Assembly: GCA_003833135.1 (NCBI GenBank)
Contig: QZLH01000195.1
Coordinates: 43,024-107,023 of the forward strand
Reading direction: 5' to 3'
Source of the DNA: Oehlia diaphana
Lineage: Eukaryota > Glomeromycota > Glomeromycetes > Glomerales > Glomeraceae
DNA length: 64,000 nucleotides
Part shown: in pieces, positions 1 through 13,486 of the stretch
Layout: each line of letters starts with the position of its first letter
Numbering within the stretch: position 1 is the first letter of the stretch
The notes under the pieces: generated by a model
What the model was told of the DNA's origin: nothing
The model's database searches: none
What the model saw: only the letters and a program-made list of their open reading frames with translations
Program-made: the position numbers and the translations under genes

Positions 1-269
1 TTATTATTATTATTAGAATTAAATATTGATGGTTGTGAACTTTCTAATTGTAAACGTCCATAGAGTTCTTCAGAAAAGGGATTTTTTTCCTGTGAATATA
101 TATCACTTGTAGGGGTAGGACGTTCTCTTAAATATGCTGTATATTTTTGAGAACCCAAAGAAATTTGAGAGCTTTGAGATCCTTGAGAACTACCATTTCG
201 TCTACTTCTTGATCTTTTAGGAGTTGCTGGTGGTGTCTGTGGTTCCGATGATTTACGTCTTGCCGGCAT
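1..269 (-). CDS. N-terminal fragment of a Ser/Arg/Pro-rich protein, cut by the window edge
   Basis: The frame is open from an ATG at 269 down to the window edge (about 89 codons). It begins MPARRKSSEPQTPPATPKRS and continues with RSRR, repeated SSQ/GSQ motifs, 'KYTAYLRERPTPTSD' and an Asn run. The composition is basic and Ser/Pro-rich with S/T-P sites, which fits a disordered regulatory tail of a nuclear protein. No folded domain is visible, so I do not name a function. Stops in this frame upstream of the ATG and a T/A-rich leader support the start. N-termini of replication or transcription factors can look like this, but that is only an impression. The part outside the window would decide. 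Confidence 0.6.
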   Translation of the reverse strand, partial: MPARRKSSEPQTPPATPKRSRSRRNGSSQGSQSSQISLGSQKYTAYLRERPTPTSDIYSQEKNPFSEELYGRLQLESSQPSIFNSNNNN

Positions 270-2964
270 ATGTTATATAATAATATATAATATTGGTAAA
301 CGATCTTTATAAAAAACCTACAATTGTAGTAGGTTTGGTGGCAATGTAGTAGGTTACTACTGAAAAGTGTCTTATTTTTTTTTTTGAACGGAAAGAGGAG
401 AGGGGAAAGAAGATCTTTTTTTTTTGTACAAGAAGAAAAAATTTTTTAATCGATTTATTTTACTTTTATATATATACCGTTCTTTTTTTTTTAAAATAGA
501 AAAAAAGAAGATAAAAAAAAAGATGCCTTTTTTTATATACAGATGAATGAATGGCTGATGAATACCCTCTTCCCCTATTAGGTTTTATATGTCTTTTTTT
601 TTTATTAAATGGCGAACGGACACAATTGTGTACTTTATAAAAGGTTATTACTTAAACCCTTAAACCCTTCACACTAATTACTTAACTAGGTTGTAGATTA
701 AATCATAATTAAATAATATAAGCAGTATAATGGAGTTATTATAATAATAATAATATATAAAATATACATAGTGTAGTGCACTGTATAATTGTTTATCAGC
801 AAATGTGCAAATGTACAAAATGTACAGCAGCATCGAGCACTTTGCAAGTACAGTAATAAAGGATGAATAGCCGAATAGATTGAACAGAAAGAATGTTATA
901 TGATATAACTATACGTTTGTTACTTTGTTTAAATAATAGAACATTATTATTAGGGGGGGTTTGGTAATTGAACATATTTAGATGTAATGTATTTCGTACC
1001 AACTTTCTCTACATTTGCATTTCATTTATTAGATTGTTAAAACTTTGAATTTTGTAACACAATCCGCTAAAAAGAAATTTATTTCTTTTTGGGAAAGAAC
1101 AATAAGTAACTATTCTAAAAATAACAAAGAGAAAAAAAAATTTTTTCTTTTCGCGTTTTTTATTAAAGTTTACCGTACCTTGTTTCAAACAAAAAAAAAA
1201 ATAATCTAATAATTTGATTATTGATATTGTGTTTGTTATATAACATCATTGATTACACTATGATTACTTCAAAAAGAAAAATTCGGTTGATACAAAATAA
1301 AAAAAGGAAAATTATTATTATTTTTTTTTGATTAACCTTGGTTAATCGGATAATTCCCAATTCTTTTAATACTAATTGTAAAAAAAAAAAGCGCGACACT
1401 TTGTTTCACATGTTAAAGAATCGAGAATTTTTTTTCATACAATTTAAAAGAACAAAAAAAATTTCTCATATATATATTATTACAATAGTAAAATGAGTAC
1501 AATCGATACATATGCATACATTTATATATTTTTTCCTTTTTTTCATAATGATTTATTAAAGGGGAAATTGGTTTATTCCTTTTACATATTAACTTGTTCC
1601 CTTTTGATATTACTTTACACGCCGAATTTGGTATATATTTCTTTTAAAGATTATTCTCTTCTTTTCTTCCAAAAGAAAAAAAGCGAAGATATGATATGAC
1701 GATTAAATTCTTATTTTGTCTTTATAGATGTAATTAGATGTAGTACTTCTGTCTCAGCCGGTTTGTGATCACGTGCAACCAATCATTTTTAACCTGCTTT
1801 TTGCATGCAAACCATATGTATAATCACGTGATAAATGGTCAAGTGTGTAATAGAATAATAAAAGATTTTTATTGTATAAATGGCTAAATTATTCTGGTAA
1901 TTTTTTTTTTTAGATTTACAAATTTATGCAATTTTTCTTATAATTTATAATTTATATTTCAGATAATTAAATCACCTCTTCTTAAAAGTTTTTAATTTTA
2001 AATAAATACTAAAAAAAGCAAAATTTTGTCAATTTTTTTAAATTTTTTTTTTTTAAAAAAAATTTTAGTTTTATATAAATATTAAAAAATTTTAGAAATA
2101 TTTATTTATAATTATATAAACATAATACTTAAATATATAGATTCCATAGTAAAATTTAGAAATTGGTAAAATTAGGATTAAGATTAGAATTAGAATAAAG
2201 TTGCTTGTCAAAAATAAAAAGGTTATTACTAAAATAATAAAAATAATTTTAACATTTCAATATAATGAAATGATGAAATTATTCTATTATTAAAATTAAC
2301 CAAAATGCAAATATTAAAATAGAAAATAATTTTATCAATTTTAATATGATGAAATTCATTAATTTTGGCAAGCAACTTTAGATTAGAATAATTAAACTTA
2401 GAAAATATGACAAAAAATAATTATTTATTAATTGCTATAGTATTGCTACTATATAATAATAAATAATAGAACATATCTCAAACATTATTAAAAAACTTAG
2501 ATCTGAATTTGTATAAACTTTATAATTAATTTCTGTTCCAAATGTATAAAGTTATATGTAGATTTTAGCATAAAATTTTGCTATCTTGGGATTTAATAAT
2601 TGGAGTTTAATAATCTTTAGCTTGTTAGATTTATCTCAATGAGACGAACATTTTAATATATAATTCATTTTTTAGGTATAATATTGATCAAGATATCGCA
2701 TTTTAAAATTTTAGGATTTGAGTTATTTTAATAATGTTTAGAGTCCTAGTAGAATTCAAAAACTTTTTATATAATATTTTTTTTCTATAGAAATCTGATT
2801 TTTAGATTTTTTTTTAAATTTTCAAAATTTAATAGTAAAAAATAATTTAAAAAATTTATAAATTATTTTTAGCTTTTTTTTTCTATTTTTTTTTTCAATA
2901 AAAATACTTTTTAAATAAAAAAATCCAATTGATCTGATTAAAGTTTTATTTAATTATAGTATTA

Positions 2965-3720
2965 AAAATTTATATTTATATTATTAAATCATTAAATGTA
3001 GTTATTAATAAAAATCTTGTAGATATTATAACAAATTTATATTTATATTATTAATATGATTATTAATAAGCACTGACCAGTCATACTATAAAGTTAAAAA
3101 ATAGAAAATCTTGCAAATATTAAAAAGATTTATATTTAATTATTGATAAAAATTTTGCAAATACCAAAAAAAGATTTATATTTATATTATTAAATGTAAT
3201 TATTAATGAAAATCTTGTAAATACCAAAAAAATTTTATATTTATGTAATTATTAATAAAAATTTTGCAGATACTAAAAAAGGTTTATATTTATTAAATAT
3301 AATTAACGAAAATCTTGCAAATATCAAAAAAGATTTGTATTATTAGGTGTAATTATTAATGAAAATCTTACAAATACAGTACCAAAAAAATTTTATATTT
3401 ATATAATTATTAATAAAAATCTTATAGATATCAAAAAAATTTATATTTTAATTTTAAATGTAATTAATGAAAATCTTGCAAATATCAAAAACTTTATATT
3501 TATATTAATTAACGATTTATATTAATTAATGAAAATCTTACAAATATTAAAGAAAAATTTATATTTAAATTAAATGTAATTATTAATGAAAATCTTGCAA
3601 ATATTAAAGAAAGATTTATATTTATATTAAATGTAATTATTAATGAAAATCTTGCAGATATTAAAGAAAGATTTATATTTATATTATTAAATGTAATTAT
3701 TAATGAAAATCTTGTAAATT
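2965..3720. repeat. degenerate AT-rich minisatellite, about a dozen units of 45-62 bp
   Basis: The unit reads roughly 'TTTATATTTATATTATTAAATGTAATTATTAATGAAAATCTTGCAAATATYAAARAA' spread over 45-62 bp. Its core AATCTTGYARATAY recurs about every 50-60 bp from 3013 to 3716. Units nearest the right end (3590-3716) are almost identical to each other. Those on the left are degenerate and one is broken by unrelated sequence near 3070-3100. This suggests recent expansion at the right edge. Confidence 0.85.
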
Positions 3721-3980
3721 AATGGCAAATTATTTTAAATCTATTTTTTTATATTTTATATTTATAAAAATTAAATTAAAACTATTACTTAATATTTTTT
3801 TAATATAAATTTATTTATTTATCTTTTTAGTTAAAAAATAATTTATAATTTTATTAAATATAGCAATAAAAATATTAAAATATCATCTGAACTATTTTGC
3901 AATATTTTAATACTTTTAATAATTTGTATTCTATATATCAAAATATAATAAAAAAATTGACAATCAACAATATATTTAAA

Positions 3981-4080
3981 TTAGGTTAGGTAAGCTTTAG
4001 GTTAGGTAAGTATTACTTTAGGTTATATTAGGTGAGTGTTAATTTGATAAGTTGAATTAGGTTAAGTGCTCAAGTTAGGA
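3981..4080. repeat. degenerate TTAGG-type short repeats
   Basis: The motif TTAGGTTAGGTAAG occurs twice in close succession, followed by TTAGGTTATATTAGGTGAG and AATTAGGTTAAG. It resembles a decayed TTAGG array, but the period is irregular and I do not call it telomeric. Confidence 0.35.
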
Positions 4081-5109
4081 TAGACGGATTATATAATAAG
4101 TAAATTTCATATAAATAATAATTCAGTCACTAAAGTAATACATGCTTTATAAAACGTTAGTATATTATTTTGATTATATTATCCATTTTAAGGAAATTTC
4201 TAGATAATGATTGACAAAATTGTATTAATTTTCAATGCAATTGTAATTGTTTAAAATTAAATGAAAAACAAATTATTTGAATGAAAATAAATTATTTATT
4301 TATTCTCAATTAAAGTAATATTTGCTTCGGGAAATCCATTCAAAAAAAAAAAAAAAAAAAAACTCTTAATACTGCTCAATAAAGGTGTAAGACTGTAAGT
4401 AATTTAATGTTTGATTAACTTTTGTTTTCGTTTTATTTTACCTGAAAATAATTTAAATAATAATAATAAAATACACGAATATTACACGAATATTTTATTC
4501 ACCGCTCCCACTTCAACGTTCTCGTATATATTTTTTTTTCAAAGGCTATATATATTCCTAATCCAATTAACTAGTAAACGAAAAAAAAAATTGTTATAGC
4601 CTCTCTTTTTTTAATAACCTAAACCCACCAAAGATAATTCGATCTTTCATTAAACCCACCATTTCATCTCAAGATATAATTAATAATAAAATAAAAACTA
4701 TACAAAAAAAAGTGTTCATATAATAATCATCTGAATTTTGATTTTTTTTTTTTTTTTTTTTTTTTTTGTAATGTTGTTTTTTAAATCATAATGATATGAT
4801 AAAAAAATATGCAAATAAAAATATAATCTTCATAAATAAATAAATAACGACTAAAATATATAAAGAATATATTCTTTTCATATCCGGCCAGCGAGAAATA
4901 AATAATAAATAATAAATAAGTAATAATAATAATATATATATATATATAAGATAATTAATTAAATTAAAAGACTAATAATAATCACTTATACAACTAAATT
5001 TTTCATTCTCTATATTAATTTTTTTTTATTACAATAAAATGTCCAATTTCATACCCAAAAATTTTTATAAAAAAACAATATTTTACCCAGAGAAAACCGA
5101 GAAATTTAA

Positions 5110-7115
5110 CTATGAACTATCCTGACTATTCTTTCTTGATGTACTTGTTGATGTTGAAGCTGAATTTGAATTTGGTGTGCTGATGTTTAATTTAGCTGAT
5201 ACAGCTGCTGCCAAGTCAAGATTTCCATTTCCATTGGCTGAATTCCTTGTCGCTTGTTGAAGTAGTTGCATTTGTGAATTTGAAAAAACATCCTGCATAT
5301 ACATACTTGCTACTCTTGACATAGGATATTGTTTATAAGAACCTGTTGATATAAGTTCTTCCATGGCTTTTTCACAAAATATTTCAAGAATTCGCTCAAG
5401 CTATATATTCGTGGAAAGAAAAAGTAAGTAATATGAAAATACGAAATATAAAAAAAAAGGAATTGCAAATATTAAATATTAAGATATCTTACTTGAGCTC
5501 TTCCAATATTTGTTAATTTGACAATCTCTGTTGGATTAAATTCGTCAAATTTGATTTCAAATCTAAATTTGGCGGCTCTAAAAATAAATATATAACATAT
5601 ATATTTTTTTAATATACAATTATCGGCGTATCAAAAATTTTAAGCAAAAAAAAAAAAAAATTCAAAAGATATTTACGCTGCAAAGAATTTCAAATTTTCA
5701 GTAGCACGATAAGTTCTTGATGTATCCTCATGTATTTTATCAATGAATCCAAATGGTCGTTTTGATCGTCTTACTATCGTATTATAAATAATACATAATA
5801 ATTTACCGTCTCTGTTTTGAAGAAAGAAAATAATTTAAATAAAAAAATGGTAATGACTTTTTAAATAAAAAAGTGTTAAAATAATACTCACGCTAATGAA
5901 GCCAAGAATTCGGTTTTATCGACACTAGGATCTGGTAAAGGAGTGTAATCAGGTAATTGTTTTGATTTTGAAGGACGATGAGCTTCCAAGAAAGCATGAT
6001 ATCTGGTTATAACAACATCACCAAATACATCAGGGTTTACCCAATCATTATTTGGATGACCAGGTGATAATGGAGGAGTAATGGCAGCGACTCCTTGCTT
6101 CAAATCTTCCTCTGAACTTACTGATGAAGGTCTTAAATAAGAAGTATTTGGAGGATATAAATCTGTATCATCAAATAATAAACATTCCTCAACCACTTCT
6201 AAATATTTCGTTAAAATATTACGTTGTCGATCTAAAGAATGAAAATTTGATTCTTTATATAAATGACCATCTTCACTACTACTATCATCTTCATCTCTGT
6301 GAGATTCTTCTAAATTACTAATCATTTCTAATACTTCTAAAGTAGTAGCACGGATTCTTGATAATGATTCAGCTGATAAATCTTCTTTAAACATTGAATA
6401 ATTTTTAACTGATTGTACAGCTTTTGTAGTGGTCTCGATAGCTGATAATATATCAACAGATACTGGATTTGCTTCAGCTTTAACTTCACCAGTTACCATA
6501 CACCAAGCATCTATCATGGCTTGAATATCTGCATGACATGTAGCAAGTAATACATCAGGATCCGTTTCCACATCTAATTTTGAAGTGAGATATGCTGGAA
6601 GTGGTGGTGGTGAAGGTGGAAGTGGAGTTGGAGGGAAATCTTCATCAGGTTCCTCTGTTACTTCTAATAAATCAGTAACATTCGTATTTATACTAAGCTT
6701 CAATTTCTTTTCAGCTTCCTCTCTGATTAACATAATTAATTAGATATAAATAAATCAAAATAAATGAAAACTCAATATATAAAAAGAAATGGAATACTTA
6801 CAAATGCTTTGGTTTTTTTGGTTTTATAATTATACCACGTTTAGCGTAAAAATGTTGTAAATGAGTGATAGAACCCAAAGCAAGTACACTTTGTCTCTTC
6901 TTTGCACTTTTAGCAAATTCTCTTGGTTTTGAGGGCTTTTTGTAACCACGTTTCCCAGGAGAACCGGGAGACGGCATTGTGAAACCTCTAGAGACAGGTC
7001 TTGGGTCGTATTCAGTATTTATGGTACCATTAAAAGGACTTGTGGTATATAATACAGGAATGGATTGGTGACGAGGTGGTGTACTTTTTGGTAAATCGAC
7101 CACTGGGGAACCCAT
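5110..7115 (-). CDS. five-exon gene, protein with a calponin-homology-like C-terminal region
   Basis: Exons join as 7115-6802, 6722-5892, 5811-5677, 5577-5493 and 5400-5110. Donors are GTAAGT, GTGAGT, GTAAAT and GTAAGA, every acceptor is AG, and all phases agree, giving 551 residues. The ATG at 7115 is chosen because upstream codons run into a poly-T/poly-A leader. Residues 1-105 are basic and Pro/Ser-rich. About 115-150 is a Pro-rich stretch (PPTPLPPSPPPLPAY). About 340-475 looks helical and resembles a CH domain: 'DGKLLCIIYNTIV', 'RATENLKFFAAAAKF', then 'IGRAQLERILEIFCEKAMEEL'. The tail is Ser/Thr-rich. A CH-like fold suggests a cytoskeletal or polarity role, which is inference from the pattern only. 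No frame breaks are seen. It is the cleanest gene in the window and looks like a conserved single-copy gene, unlike the kinase relatives further on. Confidence 0.85.
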
Positions 7116-10100
7116 GGTTAACTGTGTATATGTGAATATTTGAAAGTTATTTTTATTTTTATTTTCTCTTTTTTTTTTTTTTTCTTTTTCTTTTTTTTCT
7201 TTTTTAGTCGTTAAAAAATAACTTTTATTATAGAAAAATAAAAGTTTTTTGAAACCGTATAATAGAACCAAACAATTTAAATTTTGATATTTGATAATAT
7301 ACTTTTATTGAAACTTTTTTTTTAAAAAAAAGAATATTTGTTTCAAAATTTGTTTGAATATTCACAATTAGGATAAATCGGTAAATCGGGAAGTAATGAA
7401 TGATATAAATAGTAGGAGATATACGTTGTTGATGTTTATTATGCGCGGTTTTAGGGGGGAGGGGAGAAAAAATGGAAAGTTATGGAAAGATTTGATGAAT
7501 GTGAATATTTTTTCGTGAAAAGATATAAGATAAAATATAAAAGGAATGAAAGAGATAGAAGAGATAGAGAGAGAAAGTATGAATGAAAGGAAAATGAAAC
7601 GGAAGAAATAAAGGAATGTAAAAATTAAAAACAAATTTAAAACGATTAATAAAAAATTAATTAAAAAAATAGGTCATTCAGGCTTAAATAAAAAATATTA
7701 AAAAATATTATTACCTTTTCGTGTATAATTAGTAGTTTATAATTTGTAAGTTGCAGATAATTTGTACGAATAATAATGCGTCTTTGATAGATTTGTTTGT
7801 TAAAGTAGTCTCGAGTGGATTTAAGTGGTACAATTTTCTTTTTAAAATATTAATACATGTGTTTTTTATTGTGTTTAGTTTATAATTTGGTCTTTATATA
7901 TATATATATATAATAGAAAGATGAAACGTTTTAATAAGCACGATTTGCAGGTTTGAAAAAAAAAATTATATATATGTGTAAAAAAAAAATCCAAAAAAAA
8001 AAAAATTTTTTTTTTCGAAAAAAATTTTGGAGCAAAAGAAGAGAGCACGGTCATTTTATATATAGTCATAAACATAATGGGGATTTCCGCTGATAAATCT
8101 TAATACATCACGTGGAATCTAAAAAGCCAACTTTACTGTAAGTTTATTAAACGTGGAATCATATAAATTGTAGTTCTATTTTCGGACTATTTTCCGAAAA
8201 TTTTCTTTTCAAAGCCACTTCACTTCCATTTTTATCAGAAGTGTTTACTATTAAAATACTGTACAATTTAAAATTAAATCAAATGAACGTTGAAGTTCTG
8301 AATCGAATTTGCTCCTAATGCACCTTTGGTTTTGCAACAGACTAATTAACAAACAATACATTTCGTGATGAAAATTTCGCAGGATCTAAAAAGAATAAGG
8401 TAATTTAACCATTATTGGTTACTTCACTCTACGAATAATAGATTGAACCTTAAAAAAATATTGTCATAGTTATTTGTTTTTGGCTTTTAACAAAACAGGA
8501 CCATTGTTTCCTTTGAATGAACGACCATTTATATTTTATCTTTCTTATCTTTCTTCTTTGCCTTGTTAAGAGAGAGAGATTTTTTGTTATTATTTAATAT
8601 TCTTTTCTCATTCTCTATTGCGAATAATATTGTATATTCATTTTCTTCAATGTACAGCTTTATTTAGTAAATACAATAATGCCAGCCACATAATTCCTTC
8701 TTTAATTAAGATCTACTTTGATATATTCACATGTTATCGATTGTTGTAATGAACATTGATGGATATATTATTATTAATGATTTTAGTATCGGTTACGGGA
8801 ATATCTTAAAAAAGAATATGATTCTTTACTATATTGTGACCGGATTATCCATTTGAAATTTTCGGCCTTTACTTTTTTTAAAAAAAAAATATTATATATT
8901 TTGATTTGATTCCGCAGTAGCTTATTTGTATTACACTTGAAAAATATACTTAACCAATAACGATTTTTTTTAAAATAATCGGTCTTCGTTCTAACGATAT
9001 TAATATTAATGTAAGACGACATTTTCTTTCATCATACCCTTTTTACTTGAATTGTTATCCATTAGTCTGAAATAAATAATAATATCATTATTTTTGTGGA
9101 TGATGATCAAATTGCATATTTTAACAAGTATTTACCATATTTACCATATTTAATATTTCTAGCTTTTTCTAGCGGTTGAATGAATTCTCCCTTTATATTA
9201 TTATTATTATTTACAAAAAAAAAAGTTTTGAAAAAAAAAGGGATAAATAAATAATAAATAAATTAGTTGTTGTTGTTGTTTCTTTTTTTTTCATGAGTAA
9301 CGTAGGAATTTATCTAGAAAAATTTGTTTGCTTATTAAATTTTTTTTTTTTTTTTTTCTCATGATCATGGGTTATATATGCATTAAATTTAAATATTGTT
9401 TGTATTTTTGGTATATATTATTTTGTATATATTTTGTACAAGTCCACGCGGTAATTTTTCTACAATTAATTAAATTGTTAACCAAGAACAAAACAAAAAA
9501 ATTTGTAGCGCAGTTAATGTTGTTTAATGTTGGAAAATTTCCGGCTGATCATAAAAAAAGTAATACCGGTTTACCGTTTTTACGCAATATCATACTACAG
9601 CATTGCATTTTTTTCGCCAATTTCACGTGATTAAATTAGGGTCACAAAAAAAAAAAACGCCAATTTATACACACTCTTAAACGTGTAACATAAACATGAA
9701 TGTCTAAAGCTGCAAACAGGTACCGTAGAACAGAATAAAACCGCCAATTTCTCTTCTCTTGTTCGAATACTAAATAGAACTGCATTATGGAGCGAACACT
9801 TGGGGAGTTTTATATTTAAATAGCCGACGCTTTTTATTACGAATTTACGATTAAAAAATTTAGGAAAAATCTTTAAGGCACAGTGATATTGATCAGAAAA
9901 AGGATAAGGATGAAATTAGTACAAAATTTTATAGGATAACTGTCTTAGTATGATGCAGCAAAGATTTGATTTTGTGAGAAAGACAATATTGTTGAATTTG
10001 TTATCTGTTGAATCATCGTACTAGTGGTTCTAGAATAAGAACGAATAAGAGCTCTATCGATGATTTACTCTGAATTATTATTACAAGAAGAAACACTACA

Positions 10101-11270
10101 AAAGTTACATCTTTCGTTTAAAGGTTAAACGACTATATACTTCTTACAGCGTATCCGACGTGCATGATAAATACGATAAATACCATAGATATAACCATAA
10201 TTATTATTTTGAGCAAAACTAGCGTACCAGGAATGCATGCGTGATGGACCCAGAAAATGTGGATTTTACTACTCCTTCTTACTTGATATATGGAAAAAAT
10301 CAGAAATATAAATGGGTATATTATCCTATTTGCTTTTGAAACCAGCGTTAAGTTTTTAATTCAGCAGAAATAATATTATTATTTGTTTCGAATATTATTG
10401 TTAGAATAGTGTTAGGGTTTAGTGTAATGGTTTAGTGTTAGATCTTGCGTTTGGGTTAGGCATTAGTGTTGGAAGTTTTAATGTTAGGATTTAGGTCTAG
10501 GAAATTTTTAAGGGTCACCTCTTCTATTCTTTACTGTGGGAGCGGAAGAGTTATTTGTCATCAATTATATGTAATAGTCGTCTAGGAAATTTTTCAGTGT
10601 CACCTCTTCTATCCTTTACTGTGGGATGTGGGGAGCGGGAGAGTTATTTGTCATCAATTATATTTCATAGTCGTCATACCATGTCTGTACATCCCATGTA
10701 AAAATTAATAATCTTTGTTTTTATCTTATTTAACCCAACCTATCCTGCACTCCTATAAAGAGAACAAGGAAAAAGCAAGAAAAAGGGATTTTTTAAAAAG
10801 AAAGGTTAATGAAAAAGGGCGTATGTTTACTGTATTAATAAAAAATTGTTAATTTATAATAGCTTTTTTTTTTTAATACTGTATATACATTTAACGGGAT
10901 TTTATAGTGAAGTGATATTTGATTTGGGCATTTGGCCAAGTGTTTGAAATTTTTTTTTTTAAAAAAAAATTCCAATTTTAATAAATTTTATTTAACCTAA
11001 TAAAATTTTCATAGGATTGATTTATCAAAATATTGATGCTATATAAATAAAGAAAATTAGTGAATTAAGAGTTTATACTTTATAAATTAAAATTGAACCC
11101 GAAAAAATCCAATAATATTATTATTTACATATTTTTAAAATTATTTACTTTTTTTTTTTTAAAAAAAAAAAATACTCTTATTAAATTATTTACAAAAAAA
11201 AAAAGAAAAAGATTTTTAAAACAATTACATTTTTCAAATAACTATCAAAAATTATTCCTAAAAAGAAATA
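7116..11270. other. intergenic region
   Basis: No supported gene. The part next to the gene at 5110-7115 (7120-7700) is rich in pyrimidine/purine tracts, as expected for a leader and promoter of the minus-strand gene. Open frames at 7368-7634, 7875-8075, 8783-9022 and 9328-9630 are made of T/A runs with no domain. The region contains the imperfect tandem duplication at 10495-10672 and T(n)A(n) palindromes at 10950-10969 and 11149-11172. Confidence 0.55.
10495..10672. repeat. imperfect tandem duplication, about 85 bp unit
   Basis: Unit 1 (10495-10579) and unit 2 (10580-10672) share GTCTAGGAAATTTTT, GTCACCTCTTCTAT, CTTTACTGTGGGA, GAGTTATTTGTCATCAATTA and ATAGTCGTC in the same order. Unit 2 carries about 8 extra bases (ATGTGGGG). 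Degenerate TTAG/GTTAGG motifs lie just to the left. Confidence 0.85.
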
Positions 11271-13486
11271 CTACTCTTTCCTTGTGGCACCATATTGTAT
11301 TAAAAGTTTCTCATTCATTGGGCTTAAACCATTTACATTTTTAATACGTGCATTATATGTTGTTAACGCTGATTGATAAGGAACCCAACGTAATTTAACT
11401 TGTAACTTATGACCATCTTGACCATCTTGACCATCTTGTTCTATCTGCCAGTAACGATAAAATTTATTTCCATTACCAACATTTTCACTACTGTTAATTG
11501 TGTGTAGAAATAATCCTTCTGATGTCTTATTCCATGCTATATGAGATACACAACCTATAAAACCTCGAATAACTGCCAAGGATTTACTGTCAGATGATGC
11601 TGACCATATACGTACAGTACAATCACGACTTGCTGATGCACCATCAGGAGAAAATTTAACATCACATATTATATTTTTATGCTCATCAAAAATTTTCTGT
11701 GGTTTGTTAGAATCCTTTATTGACCATAAAGTTACTGTATAATTCCATCCTCCTGTTATAATAAATTCATTATCAGGAGAAAATGCAACGCATTCTATGC
11801 AGGGTCTCTCGTGACCGAAAGATATTTGATGATTAAAGGTTGCCAATAATTTTCTCTCTTTTAGTGACCATAAACGCACGGTATTATCCCAACTTCCTGA
11901 AGCAAGTAATTCTCCATCAGGTGAGAATGATACACAGTTAACTTGCCATTCATGCCCTCGAAAAGTATGAATCAATTCTCTTTCTTTCACTGAAAATAGT
12001 TTTATGCCATAATAATTTCCTAAAGATCCTCCCTCAATCCAAGGTCCTGCTGCAATGAATTCACTATTCGGTGAAATTGAAAACAATTAACATTCTGGTG
12101 ATTCTTTAGCTTCAAAAGTAAAAAAATGGATTTTGATTTTCTTTTGTAGATAGATGAATAAGATTATCTCTTCCTAAGATAATAAATTTACCATCAGGTG
12201 AAAATGCAGGCCAATAATCTGATGAATGAAGACCTCGAAGGATGCCAAAACTGTCAACAATCCATTCCTCATTTGGAGAAAATAATTCATCATTGATTAA
12301 AACTCGTCCTAAACTATGTGTGAATTTTTCTTTATTTTTTATTGACCATAGACGTATTTTTCCATCAATACCTCCTGACGCAACATAATTACTATTACTT
12401 GAAACACTAGTAACTCTATCAGTATGTCCACAAAATACATATAACAACTTTATCTCTTCTACTGACCACGACCATGAATTTACTGTACAACCCCAACTTC
12501 CTGATATAATACTGTAAGTTCACCATTAGGTGAAAATAAAGTGCATCTTTATATGCTTTAAATGTATGTAACAATTTTCTCTCTTTTATCGACCATAAGC
12601 AAATCATACCATTTTTACTTCCCGAAACAATAAATTCATTATTTGGAGAGAATGAAACACTGCTAACACCACCATTATGTCCTTTAAACGCGTGTACCAA
12701 TTTTTTCTCATTTACGGACCATAAATAAACCATATTATCCATACTACCTGAAACAATGAGGTTACTATTAGATGAAAATGAAACACTGTTAACATTGCCT
12801 TTATGTTCTTTAAATCCATGTAATAGTCTTTTCTCTCTTACGGACCATAAACGAACAGTACGGTCTCTACTTCCTGAAACAACATATTTACCATTAGGTG
12901 AAATCGAAACACTTAAGATTTTATCTGTATGTTCTTCAAAATCTGCAAATTTTTCATAAGTGAATGATTCTTTATTCCTATTTATCCAAAGACCAATAGT
13001 ATTGTTCCATCTCCCTAAAGCTATTAATGATCCATCTGATAATATTGAAACAGAAGCCTTCCAGCTCAAATCATTTACATAAACATATCTATCTAATTCA
13101 CCGTATGATCTCCATATTTCTTTATAAGTTTCAGCATTATAAAGTATAATAGTGTCTCTAGTAGCTCCTACTAAAAATTTTTCATTTTGGGAATAACAGC
13201 AAGAAATACCACCATGATCAGCTTTATGATAACCGGTATCCAAGTTTTTTAATACTAAAAAAGGATTTTCACCAAATTCTGTTCGTCATGTTAGCATGAT
13301 TAAAATTTACTCTTTGAAGCCATGCTCCTTGTAAGTGGACATTTCTTAAATCGGCCCCTTGAAATTGTGCATGATCGAACATCCCATAACTAAGATCAGC
13401 TCCCGGTATACGGACCCCATTTAAGTCAGCTCCTTTAAATTGCACTCCAGCTTTAACTAGTAATGTGATGCCATTGGCTGCCACAT
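11271..13486 (-). pseudogene. pentapeptide-repeat plus WD40-repeat part of a decayed composite gene
   Basis: Reading on the minus strand, a short pentapeptide-repeat block (13484-13300; GVQFKGADLNG, IPGADLSYGMFDHAQ, GADLRNVHLQGAWLQ) is followed by about ten WD40 repeats with the motifs SGSxDxTVRLWS, HxFxGH and VSFSPNxEF. The WD40s should build a beta-propeller used as an interaction platform. The frame is broken repeatedly: one A seems lost at about 13487 (CAAATG where CAAAATG would keep frame); a +1 shift lies near 13285-13295; two shifts lie between about 12545 and 12500; one extra T in a T7 run lies at about 12127; and there is a TAA stop at 12087-12089. Remnants of the reading are good across every break, so these are lesions in one former gene, not separate genes. 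It runs on directly from the Sel1 block upstream. A GACCATCTT triplication (about 11410-11440) encodes a QDG repeat. Confidence 0.85.

Larger units (their letters stand above)
270..5109. other. intergenic region, AT-rich, with minisatellite and homopolymer runs
   Basis: I see no convincing coding sequence in this 4.8 kb. The short open frames have no domain and run through low-complexity T/A tracts. It holds the minisatellite at 2965-3720, a degenerate TTAGG-like stretch near 3981-4080, an A run of about 21 at 4342 and a T run of about 26 at 4742. A short duplicated motif GTAGTAGGTT lies at about 329-355, just upstream of the first gene. Confidence 0.6.
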
